22,500 nucleotides of DNA. It comes from Baffinella frigidus. Its lineage: Eukaryota; Cryptophyceae; Cryptomonadales; Baffinellaceae. Of the stretch, positions 7,901-12,288 are shown piece by piece (position 1 is the first letter of the stretch; every line of letters begins with the position of its first letter). The position numbers and the translations under genes were made by a program. The DNA lies in NCBI GenBank assembly GCA_026770585.1, contig MU646307.1, positions 984,453-1,006,952 of the forward strand, given 5' to 3'. The notes under the pieces are model-generated. The model saw only the letters and a list, made by a program, of their open reading frames with translations, was not told the origin of the DNA and did no database searches.

Positions 7901-9938
7901 CTGGTCAAACTAGGATAATGGCTCCAAGCACCCTTTGACCACTCTGGCAGTCCCACAAGAAATAAAGGACCTGCAATGGGACACCCGCCGCCAGAATTGC
8001 TGCTCATTTTCTTTACTATTACTGCACTCGGAGCCAGAACATTTCGCCTAAGTCAACTCCCCCTGAAAACCAGCGCCTTAAGTCAAATGCCTGCCGTGGT
8101 GGCAGAGTCCATCTAAACGAAATCAGGGGAATGTTGACTTAGGTGAGCTGGTTGACTTAGCTGAAATCTTGAGGCTCTGAGTGTACTGGTAGCGATGGAT
8201 CTGCTCGTCCACACGGTGGGCTTCGAAGGTTTCGGGACCCCTAGATTTAGCGGTAACGTGGCCAAATTTGCATCAGAAAATCCGTAAGTTAACTGCCCAC
8301 AGGGTAAGTTGACTTTTGATGAAAGGTTCGTATTCCACCGTGTGGTGTGACGCGATCGGGGATCCGATCGACCTCGCGGGCACGAAAATCACTACTCCAC
8401 TGCGAACCAGGATGTTTTACCACTGCGAACCAGGATGTTTTACCTTGTGAGCGAGGTACCCCTGTACGGCAACTTACTGCCGATATCAGCAGTCAATAAA
8501 GCTGATATCGGCAGTAAGTTGCCATTTCGTTTAGATGGACCTGCTCTGGAAGCAGGCATTTGACTTAAGGCTCTGGCTTTCAGGAGGAGTTGACTGAGCC
8601 GAAATTTTCTGGCTCCGAGTGTACTCCGCAGGGGCTGACAGGCTATTCTAAAGTTGACAGCCTGGGCGTGTGGTACAAAACCGTCAACTTTGGAGCGGGG
8701 AAGAGCCCGGGGGAAGCAAACCGGCGAGACCAAATGAGACTGTGCGGGATGGCGGCACAATGCGTGGCATGTGCGGCGCTGACGCTGGTTGTTTGGCAAT
8801 AACTTATCAATCGCTGCGGCCGTTGTGGAGCAGGGGCGGCGGAGCAAGGGGTGTACGTGGTCAACATTTCTGCCACGCTCGTTCTCGCGTTGGTTGACCC
8901 CTCCTCCCAACCCTTGACCCCCTCACAGGGGTACCTCGCTCATAAGAAAACGCCCCCCCCCCCCCCTAGGACCACCGTAGGGCCTTAGGCATAGGCCTAC
9001 TGTAGGGTTCTAGGGGAAGGCGGTTTCTTGTGAGCGAGGTACCCCTGTACGTGGTCAACATGGCGGCCACGCTCGTTCTCGCGTTGGTCGACCCCTCCTC
9101 CCGTGCCGAGGGGGTCTTAACGGACCCCCTACAGGTCCTAGGCAGGTCCTAGGGCCCTACGGTAGGGCGTATGAGCCTACTCGCCACTTTGCCACTCGCC
9201 CTCGGGTTGGTCGGCCCGACCTCCCAACCCTTGACCCCCTTACAGCCTTACAGGGGTACCTCGCTCATGAGAAACCGCCCCCCCCCCCTAGGACCACCGT
9301 AGGCCCTACTGTAGGGTCCCTAGGGGGTGGCGGTTTCTTATGAGCGAGGCACCCCTGTGCGTGGTCAACATTTCCGCCACGCTCGCTCTCGCGTTGGTCG
9401 ACCCCTCCTCCCAACCCTAGACCCTCTCACCCTCCCCTCACCCTCCTCACAACCCACTACCCCCTCACTCTCCTCCCAACCCTCCACCCTCTCACCCTCC
9501 TCCCAACCCTCCATCCTCTCACCCGGAACCTCGCGCGATTCGGCACGTGACACATTTACTCCACGGACAGCACCTGGCTGAACCACGAGGTTGACTACAT
9601 GGGTACCTCACTCACAACAAACCGCCTCCCCCTAGGACCCTACAGTGGGACAATGCCTAGGGCCCTATGGTGGTCCTAGTGGGGGGTCGGTTTCTTATGA
9701 GCGAGGTACCCCTGTGCGTGCCGGGCATGTCGGTGTTAATACAGGGGTGCAGGGGTACCTCTAATAAGGAACGGTCCCCATAAGGAACAGGACGTTTGGG
9801 GGGGGGCGAGTTCCTTAATAATGAAGGGTGACTTCTCGACAGGTTGCGCTCAAGTTCCTGTTCCCACCACTGGCGCTGCTGCTGCTGGCCGCGTGGGTCG
9901 CCTTCCTCGCCTCTTTCGCGCTCGCCTCGCTCGCCTAG
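1855..9938 (+). CDS. Small multi-spanning membrane protein, six-exon model
   Basis: The model joins 1855-1993, 2142-2181, 7511-7611, 8642-8787, 8845-8892 and 9843-9938. The lengths (139, 40, 101, 146, 48, 96) total 570 nt, giving 189 codons plus stop, and every junction agrees in phase (1, 2, 1, 0, 0). The ATG has a good context (AAGATGG). A hydrophobic N-terminal segment is followed by WFFLPELSFADLKKL. Further hydrophobic stretches come from exons 2-3, the end of exon 4, and exons 5-6, which give a long Leu/Ala/Val-rich C-terminus. A polar stretch with VDSLGVWYKTVNF and GEANRRDQMR lies between. This makes four or five membrane segments. I recognise no family; a tetraspan plan with a tryptophan-containing loop is only a loose resemblance to claudin-like proteins. 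Exons 4-6 are firmer than the exon 2 to 3 join across a 5.3-kb intron. Two other possible + exons (3092, 5029) do not fit the phase. Confidence 0.45.
2142..2181 (+). CDS. Exon 2 of the membrane-protein gene (candidate)
   Basis: Acceptor CCTCGCGCAG is followed by 40 nt coding AAAWMGPAFGGI, then donor GTCTCTCG. The phase matches exon 1, and the exit phase fits exon 3 (CT+G = Leu). Alternatively the exon runs on through SLAMTIL to a GC donor near 2203. I prefer the shorter form only because it fits exon 3. Confidence 0.4.
2304..2443. mobile_element. Long inverted-repeat element (TTATCCGGGG ends)
   Basis: The left arm TTATCCGGGGACACC followed by TTTCTTTCATTTGATGGC is mirrored by GCCATCAAATGAAAG and CCCCGGATAAG. 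The arms are about 60 nt around a short AT-rich centre with ACTACACAAATG / AATTGTGTAGTAATT. The inner motif recurs near 4320-4360, 13210-13235 and 15988. Confidence 0.75.
2562..2719. mobile_element. MITE family L, copy 1
   Basis: The ends are TAGCTCTGTCCCACTTG and CAAGTGGGACAGAGCTA, followed inward by GGGCTCCTCAT / ATGAGGAGCCC and G/C runs. The right end finishes in AG, so elements of this family could supply a splice acceptor. Confidence 0.8.
2753..2943. mobile_element. MITE family A, copy 4
   Basis: Ends CCACCAACCCTCACGATGAG and CCGTGAGGGCTGGTGG. The interior carries a second nested hairpin: ACAGCACCTCG / CGAGGTGCTG and TTTAAAACTCCCA / TGGGAGTTTTAAA. Confidence 0.8.
2945..3091. mobile_element. 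MITE family L-like, divergent copy
   Basis: It begins TAGCTCTGTGGTTAAC and ends GATTAACGGAGACAGAGCTA. The ends match family L, but the interior is different and AT-richer. The possible exon at 3092 starts right after its terminal AG. Confidence 0.5.
3092..3152 (+). CDS. Possible orphan exon
   Basis: After an AG at the end of the family L element there are 61 open nt that read TRTKPYPELRTKLGRDQ, followed by a very good donor GTGAGTG. The 19 bases from the donor, GTGAGTGTGCCGTACACCC, recur exactly at 3435, as expected of a 3' exon echo. Its phase does not fit the six-exon model, so it may belong to another transcript or be a relic. Confidence 0.3.
3160..3540. repeat. Minisatellite, GTGCCGTACAC units
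   Basis: A unit of about 18-20 bp (GTGTGCCGTACACATGGAC and variants) recurs in blocks at 3158-3200, 3301-3385 and 3435-3480. The blocks are separated by a larger repeated segment containing GGTCGCAGCGTCTCTCGCGT (about 3417 and 3521). The long - strand ORFs here are a by-product of the repeat. Confidence 0.8.
3546..4295. repeat. Repeated segment, one copy split by a palindromic element
   Basis: CGCGAG.CCTGGAT..GTCCACCCCGCGCAGGTG occurs intact at about 3547 and 3850. A third copy is split: its left half is near 4090 and its right half near 4266. Between them sits an inverted-repeat element whose arms include GCTAACGCCAGCG / CGCTGGCGTTGGC and CCTACGGTAGGA / TCCTACCGTAGG. This is an insertion into a repeat. 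Confidence 0.6.
3676..3847. mobile_element. MITE family A, copy 5
   Basis: Ends CCACCAACCCTCACGGAAAG and CTTCCGTGAGGGTTGGTGG, with TA before the left end and TG after the right. The interior has degenerate arms around 3720-3770. Confidence 0.8.
4360..4504. mobile_element. MITE family L, copy 3
   Basis: The right end CCAAGTGGGGCAGAGCTAG and the inner arms TTTGGGCTCGCCATTATTTCGCC / GGCGAAATAACGGCGAGCC identify the family. The left terminal bases have been replaced. Confidence 0.6.
4565..4703. mobile_element. MITE family G, copy 1
   Basis: Ends CCACTTAGCAGCTACCG and AGCTGCTAAGTGG. The body contains CCATCTAAACGATTTGTGC and a TTCACCTTG..CAAGGTGAA hairpin. The same body recurs at 17884-18023 (reverse) and 22427-22500. 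A truncated reverse copy lies at 4762-4840. Confidence 0.8.
4762..4840. mobile_element. MITE family G, truncated reverse copy
   Basis: It starts CCACTTAGCAGCGAGCG and follows the family G body as far as GGGCAATGGATA, where it stops. It lies about 60 bp from the full copy. Confidence 0.7.
5029..5085 (+). CDS. Possible orphan exon
   Basis: Acceptor TCTAGCTTGCTTGCAG is followed by 57 open nt coding APAYMSLAEASGAFVLELQ, then donor GTACTC. Composition and reading look like protein, and it is phase 0 at both ends. It does not fit between exons 2 and 3 of the membrane-protein model unless those junctions are revised, for example with a GC donor. Confidence 0.35.
5111..5215. mobile_element. MITE family B, copy 1
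   Basis: Ends TATCCCTTACGTGGCCA and TGGCCACTTAAGGGATA. The core holds GCCCTATCGTAGGGCCCTAGG followed by CCTAGGACC, and an inner hairpin GTCAATTTTGAC. It is the first of about ten copies. Confidence 0.85.
5256..5436. mobile_element. MITE family E, copy 1
   Basis: The ends are CACTGCACTCCGACCC and GGCTCCGAGTGCACTG. The inner arms are rich in GACTTAAG / CTAAGTCAAC, and there is a centre around TCGTTTAGATGGACC. The same family is at 8024-8180 and, partly, at 8524-8626. Confidence 0.7.
5592..5694. mobile_element. MITE family B, copy 2
   Basis: Ends ATCCCTTAAGTGGCCAG and CTGGCCACTTAAGGGAT. Core CCCTACCGTAGGGTCCTAGG. Confidence 0.85.
5940..6130. repeat. Tandem repeat of about 51-54 bp
   Basis: Three to four units contain GTGCCCCTCACCATACATCAG and CCTCCAAAGGGAT, with CTGAATTCGGC between. 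The unit length is near a multiple of three, so it leaves an open repeated - strand frame (5924-6124) with no other sign of being a gene. Confidence 0.75.
6230..6372. repeat. GGGGTGTA minisatellite and CT microsatellite
   Basis: GTAGGGGTGTAGGGGTGTAG-type units run from 6230 to about 6320, followed by a CT tract at 6331-6372. Confidence 0.85.
6425..6497. repeat. Telomere-like CCCTAAA tract
   Basis: CCCTGAACCCTAAACCCC and CCCTAAACCCTAAACCCC repeat degenerately, the complement of a TTTAGGG-type telomere repeat. The tract is internal and flanked by unique sequence. Confidence 0.7.
6632..6805. mobile_element. MITE family A, decayed copy
   Basis: The left end CCACCAACCCTCACAGCC is recognisable, and the interior has GTTTTGAAACTCC..GGGAGTTTTAAAA arms like the copy at 2753. 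The right terminal repeat is missing. A solo right end of the same family lies near 5760-5783. Confidence 0.5.
6916..7020. mobile_element. MITE family B, copy 3
   Basis: Ends TATCCCGTAAGTGACCAG and GGCCACTTAAGGGATA. Core CCCTACGGTAGGGTCCTAGG. Confidence 0.85.
7151..7480 (+). pseudogene. Two 5'-end echoes of exon 3
   Basis: Two tandem units share CTCACG, GGAACCGGGCG and CATCATGCC. Each contains a degraded copy of exon 3: one from 7186, and a better one from 7368 reading YNGFAFGMAAALAGLAALD. The second keeps an AG acceptor at the exon-equivalent point. Both lose frame near GTGTGCG. Many differences from exon 3 in the second copy are synonymous. A short CATCATGCCGTTTAAACTG repeat (three units) lies between them. 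Confidence 0.6.
7511..7611 (+). CDS. Exon 3 of the membrane-protein gene
   Basis: Acceptor GCTGCTGCAG, then 101 nt coding YDGFALGMAAGLAGLAAMD, LLVCGAIGDP and IDLA plus one base, then donor GTACGA. This is one of five copies of the segment (7186, 7368, 7511, 7752, 8191). It is the only one with the acceptor, an open frame and the donor together. The frame is also open through the donor to 7747, so a longer unspliced exon is an alternative. Confidence 0.5.
7645..7744 (+). pseudogene. 5'-end echo of exon 4
   Basis: It follows exon 3 after exactly 33 nt that begin GTACG and end GCAG. It reads YSKVDNLGVWYKTVNFGAG and ends at a donor-like GTGAGG where exon 4 continues CGMAAQC. Without splicing it would meet a stop there. 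Confidence 0.6.
7752..7830 (+). pseudogene. 3'-end echo of exon 3
   Basis: It reads MTAALAGLAAVDLHACGAI and ADQIDLA in frame and ends with a GT donor at the same codon position as exon 3. It lacks the start of the exon. Confidence 0.6.
8024..8180. mobile_element. MITE family E, copy 2
   Basis: Ends ACTGCACTCGGAGCCAGAAC and GAGGCTCTGAGTGTACT, with inner arms CTAAGTCAACTCCCCC and GTTGACTTAGCTGAAAT. Confidence 0.75.
8191..8392 (+). pseudogene. Exon 3 echo split by a family H MITE
   Basis: GCGATGGATCTGCTCGT (to 8208) resumes at 8346 with GTGACGCGATCGGGGATCC and runs to the exon end, where the donor is GC instead of GT. The 137 bp between are a MITE with CCACACGGTGG ends. Joining the halves loses two bases, so the copy is frameshifted. 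Confidence 0.7.
8209..8345. mobile_element. MITE family H, copy 1
   Basis: Ends CCACACGGTGG and CCACCGTGTGG. The body includes CCCCTAGATTTAGCGGTAACG and CAGGGTAAGTTGACTTTTGA. The same body recurs at 16456-16575 and, reversed, at 22161-22298. Confidence 0.85.
8401..8626. mobile_element. Composite insertion with perfect hairpin
   Basis: It is flanked by direct ACTCC repeats (8396-8400 and 8624-8628). It contains a duplicated ACTGCGAACCAGGATGTTTT, the end of a family C element, a perfect hairpin (8468-8489 with 8502-8523, GGCAACTTACTGCCGATATC) and half of a family E element. It is a nest of insertions into one exon 3/exon 4 copy. Confidence 0.6.
8642..8787 (+). CDS. Exon 4 of the membrane-protein gene
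   Basis: Acceptor GGGCTGACAG, then 146 nt: GC completes a Gly codon, followed by YSKVDSLGVWYKTVNFGAG, GEANRRDQMR and the hydrophobic LCGMAAQCVACAALTL, then donor GTTGTTTGG. Pieces of it recur at 7645, at 13079 and, more diverged, at 22340. The intron that follows is only 57 nt. Confidence 0.55.
8845..8892 (+). CDS. Exon 5 of the membrane-protein gene
   Basis: Acceptor GGCGGCGGAG (several AGs are close, so the exact start is uncertain), then QGVYVVNISATLVLAL in phase 0 and donor GTTGAC. Two 3' echoes follow at 9048-9086 and 9358-9396, each keeping the donor as GTCGAC and each starting immediately after a family C MITE. Confidence 0.5.
8926..9047. mobile_element. MITE family C, copy 1
   Basis: Ends CAGGGGTACCTCGCTCAT and GTGAGCGAGGTACCCCTG, then arms AAGAAAACGCCCC / AAGGCGGTTTCTT and a core with CCTAGGACC..CTAGG. 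TA follows the right end. Confidence 0.85.
9048..9396 (+). pseudogene. Two 3'-end echoes of exon 5
   Basis: 9048-9086 reads VVNMAATLVLAL and 9358-9396 reads VVNISATLALAL. Each is followed by GTCGACCCCTCCTCCC, which matches the intron start after exon 5. Between them lie a family B fragment (9110-9190), a third scrap (9194-9215) and a family C MITE. Confidence 0.7.
9251..9357. mobile_element. MITE family C, copy 2
   Basis: Ends CAGGGGTACCTCGCTCATG and TATGAGCGAGGCACCCCTG. TA precedes the left end. Confidence 0.85.
9397..9842. other. Intron 5, pyrimidine-rich stretch and MITE
   Basis: 9397-9530 is a CT-rich stretch of CCCTCCTCCCAACCCTC-like repeats. A family C MITE (9599-9714) follows, then a small palindromic element near 9740-9830 with GTTCCTTA and TAAGGAAC arms. 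No coding sequence seen. Confidence 0.6.
9599..9714. mobile_element. MITE family C, copy 3
   Basis: The left end is eroded (GGGTACCTCACTCA). The right end TTATGAGCGAGGTACCCCTG is intact. Confidence 0.75.
9843..9938 (+). CDS. Last exon of the membrane-protein gene
   Basis: Acceptor CTTCTCGACAG, then 31 codons and TAG: VALKFLFPPLALLLLAAW, then VAFLASFALASLA. This is a very hydrophobic C-terminal helix. A 3' echo at 10230-10280 repeats AAWVAFLASFALAS through the stop codon. A family B MITE begins five bases after the TAG. Confidence 0.65.
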   Translation, partial: VALKFLFPPLALLLLAAWVAFLASFALASLA

Positions 9939-9942
9939 TGGC

Positions 9943-10047
9943 TATCCCTTAAGTGGCCATGCCGACAAATCTGAGGGCCAAGAGGTCCTAGGCAGGTCCT
10001 AGGGCCCTACGGTAGGGCGTATGAGCCTACTGGCCACTTAAGGGATA
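9943..10047. mobile_element. MITE family B, copy 4
   Basis: Ends TATCCCTTAAGTGGCCATG and CTGGCCACTTAAGGGATA. It lies in the 3' flank of the membrane-protein gene. Confidence 0.85.
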
Positions 10048-10122
10048 CGTCTCGAGGTAGTGAATTCACTGTAAAATCAGTGGAGTTGTACCATATTACG
10101 GCCTTGTCAAACTACGCAGACG

Positions 10123-10229
10123 TATAGCCCTTAAGTGGCCAGCAGGTCACAATTGACCCGCAAGAGGTCCTAGGCAGGTCCTAGGGCCCTACCGTAGGGC
10201 GTATGATCCTACTGGGCACTTATGGGATA
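10123..10229. mobile_element. MITE family B, copy 5
   Basis: Ends TATAGCCCTTAAGTGGCCAG and GGGCACTTATGGGATA. It abuts the echo of the last exon, which starts at 10230. Confidence 0.8.
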
Positions 10230-10280
10230 GCCGCGTGGGTCGCCTTCCTTGCCTCTTTCGCGCTCGCCTCGCGAGCCTAG
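10230..10280 (+). pseudogene. 3' echo of the last exon of the membrane-protein gene
   Basis: It reads AAWVAFLASFALASRA then TAG, in frame. One synonymous and one replacement difference separate it from the exon at 9843-9938. Confidence 0.75.
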
Positions 10281-10702
10281 CTAGACGCCCACACGACGCC
10301 ACTTGAGACCTCTAATCGGGGTCGAATTCCTTTACTAGGGATTGTAAAGGCCTCAAAAGGCGTTGTACACGCTGTGCAGGTGTTGTAAAAAGTAAAGTGT
10401 TAAAATCATTTCCTGGTTAACAGTCGTTGCAACGGGGTCGCAGAAGGTCTAGATTCTTCTCGAATGTGTCCAGGAACAAAATATGCCCGTGACCGCTGAA
10501 AAGGTGTTGGACACACGGGAGATCCTCCTTTTGTACTGGTCCAGATGTGGACCATAATTGTTTTAACACCAGATTACTACACGATGCCAGCGAAATTCCA
10601 GGGTGGATTAGAGGCCCCAAGTGGGGTCGTGTGGGCCGTCTGCGATCCGAGTATGTAAAGTTGCTCACAGAGCCGCACTCAGTCAAGTCGCTTGCTAGCC
10701 TA
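10281..10702. other. Unique sequence without recognised feature
   Basis: It is AT-richer than its surroundings and has no recognised repeat or exon. It may hold the 3' end of the rightward transcript. An 89-codon - strand frame at 10417-10686 shows no similarity I recognise and no splice context. Confidence 0.4.
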
Positions 10703-10819
10703 CAGGGGTACCTCGCTCATTAGAAACGCCCACCCCCTTAGGACCACCATAGGGCCCTAGGCATAGATCTACTGTAGGGTCCTAGGGTTGGGCAGTTTCT
10801 TAGGAGCGAGGTACCCCTG
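10703..10819. mobile_element. MITE family C, copy 4
   Basis: Ends CAGGGGTACCTCGCTCAT and GAGCGAGGTACCCCTG, with TA on both sides. Confidence 0.85.
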
Positions 10820-10828
10820 TATCTTTTG

Positions 10829-10924
10829 AGTGGCGAGGGGGTCGAATTCGACCCCCGACAGGTCCTAGGCAGGTCCTAGGGCCCTACGGTGGGGCGTATG
10901 CGCCTACTCACCACTTAAGTGATA
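10829..10924. mobile_element. MITE family B, degraded copy
   Basis: It keeps the core CCTAGGGCCCTACGGTGGGG and the right end ACCACTTAAGTGATA. The left end is changed to GAGTGGCGAGGGGG, a form shared with the copy at 11660. Confidence 0.7.
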
Positions 10925-10950
10925 AAGCAGTAAGCGGTCCGACCCGGCGT

Positions 10951-11031
10951 CTATCGGATGTTGGAGTTGGGCTACAGCTGTATCAGATGTTGGGAGTTGG
11001 GCTACAGCTGTATCGGATGTTGGGAGTTGGG
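10951..11031 (-). pseudogene. Three tandem echoes of the synthetase stop-codon end
   Basis: TATCGGATGTTGG(G)AGTTGGGCTACAG-like units occur three times in tandem (about 10951, 10979, 11010). On the - strand the first reads PNSNIR then stop, as in the last synthetase exon. The others carry one extra base and shift frame. Confidence 0.65.
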
Positions 11032-11094
11032 CGTGTGAGCGTGTGTGCGGCGCTGTGAGCGTCCAACCGGCCCCTCGGATCTGCTGTGAAGCAA

Positions 11095-11255
11095 CCACAC
11101 AGCGGACTTCCAAGGGATTTTCAATAACCCCTAAGCGATAAGACCTGGGACCCTACGGTAGGCAACCCGTAGGGACATAGGGGGGTTCCTACGGATAAGG
11201 TAACGGAAACTCGGGCTCTCAGCGCCCGAAAATCCAGTCGTAGCCCGTTGTGTGG
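11095..11255. mobile_element. MITE family D, long form copy 1
   Basis: Ends CCACACAGCGGACTTCCAAG and CGTAGCCCGTTGTGTGG, with inner arms GGGATTTTC / GAAAATCC. The core holds ACCCTACGGTAGGCAACCC. It sits next to another stop-codon echo (11262-11293). Confidence 0.85.
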
Positions 11256-11261
11256 AAGCTA

Positions 11262-11521
11262 TCCATCGGATGTTGGAGTTGGGCTTGCGGCGTGCCTTCA
11301 CCCTGTGGTCGACCCCCGCCCCCAATCCTCCACCCTCCTACCCTCGTCCCAGCCCTTCCCTCTACAGGGGTACCTTGCTCATAAGAAACCGCCCCCCCCC
11401 TAGGACCCTACAGTAGGACCATACCTAGGGTCCTATGGTGGTCCTGGGGGGGGGGGCGGTTTCTTAGGAGCGAGGTATCCCTGTACTCTCGCCCTTCCCG
11501 CTATCGGATTTTGGGGTTGGG
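11262..11521 (-). pseudogene. Echoes of the synthetase last exon
   Basis: The - strand at 11293-11262 reads RRKPNSNIR with the stop codon changed. A weaker copy lies at 11501-11521. A family C MITE lies between. Confidence 0.6.
11365..11483. mobile_element. MITE family C, copy 5
   Basis: Ends CAGGGGTACCTTGCTCAT and GAGCGAGGTATCCCTG, with TA on both sides and G/C runs in the arms. Confidence 0.85.
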
Positions 11522-11569
11522 CGTGTTGACGCTGCAGGATCCGCGCACAACGGTCCGAATTTGCTGCTA

Positions 11570-11650
11570 CAGGGGTACCTCGCTCATAAGAAACAGCCGC
11601 CCCCTAGGACCCTACAGTAGGCCTATGCCTATGGTCCTACGACGGTCCGA
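11570..11650. mobile_element. MITE family C, truncated copy 6
   Basis: It starts CAGGGGTACCTCGCTCATAA and follows the family to the middle of the core, then breaks off into a family B-like fragment starting near 11660. Confidence 0.7.
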
Positions 11651-11659
11651 ATCCACGGG

Positions 11660-11746
11660 TATCCCTCAAGTGGCGAGGGGGTCTTAAAGGACCCTCTACA
11701 GGTCCTAGGCAGGCCCTAGGGCCCTACGGTAGGGCGTATGAGCCTA
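11660..11746. mobile_element. MITE family B, truncated copy
   Basis: It begins TATCCCTCAAGTGGCGAG and runs through CCTAGGGCCCTACGGTAGGG to GAGCCTA, where a family C element has inserted at TA. Confidence 0.75.
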
Positions 11747-11863
11747 CAGGGGTGCCTCGCTCATAAGAAACCGCCCCCCCCTAGGACCCTACAGTAGGTC
11801 TATGCCTAGGGACCTATGGTGGTCCTAGGGGGGGGGCGGTTTCTTATGAGCGAGGTAACCCTG
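11747..11863. mobile_element. MITE family C, copy 7, inserted in family B
   Basis: Ends CAGGGGTGCCTCGCTCAT and TATGAGCGAGGTAACCCTG, with TA on both sides. On the left it interrupts the family B fragment. The right TA starts the next family B copy. Confidence 0.8.
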
Positions 11864-11967
11864 TATCCCTTAAGTGACCAGGCCTCCAAATTTGGGGGCC
11901 TGAGGTCCTAGGCTGGTCCTAGGGCCCTACGGCAGGGCGTATGAGCCTACTGGTCACTTAAGGGATA
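11864..11967. mobile_element. MITE family B, copy 8
   Basis: Ends TATCCCTTAAGTGACCAG and TGGTCACTTAAGGGATA. Core CCCTACGGCAGGGCGTATG. Confidence 0.85.
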
Positions 11968-12141
11968 GGACGTTGGGAGTTGGGCGCCATCGGCGTTGAC
12001 GTCTATCACACGTTGGATGTGTCCTCTATCGGACGTTGGAGTTGGGCTTGCGGCGTGCCTCCACCCTGCGGCCCCCCCTCCCAACCCCCCACCCTCCGAC
12101 CCTCGTCCCAAACCTTCCCTCTATCGGACGTTGGGAGTTGG
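11968..12141 (-). pseudogene. Echoes of the synthetase last exon just downstream of it
   Basis: Copies of the sequence complementary to CCAACTCC(C)AACGTCCGATAG lie at about 11969, 12027 and 12119. The middle one reads RRKPNSNVR then stop on the - strand; the other two carry an extra base. Confidence 0.7.
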
Positions 12142-12183
12142 GCGCCATCGGCGTTGACGTCGATCACATGTTGGATGTGGCCT

Positions 12184-12288
12184 CTATCGGACGTTGGAGT
12201 TGGGCTTGACGCGCTCGGCGACGAGCTGCTGCCCACCGGCCGAGAGCTTCATCGTCTTCTTGTAGAACACCTTCAGCTCGTCGAGCAC
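12184..12288 (-). CDS. MetRS exon H (last exon with stop)
   Basis: Acceptor CTTTCTCTGCAG, then VLDELKVFYKKTMKLSAG, GQQLVAERV and KPNSNVR, then TAG. The N-x-N-[IV]-[KR]-stop ending is typical of EMAPII-type C-termini. At least seven partial copies of its final 20-30 bases lie downstream, between 12141 and 10951. Confidence 0.8.
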   Translation of the reverse strand: MLDELKVFYKKTMKLSAGGQQLVAERVKPNSNVR

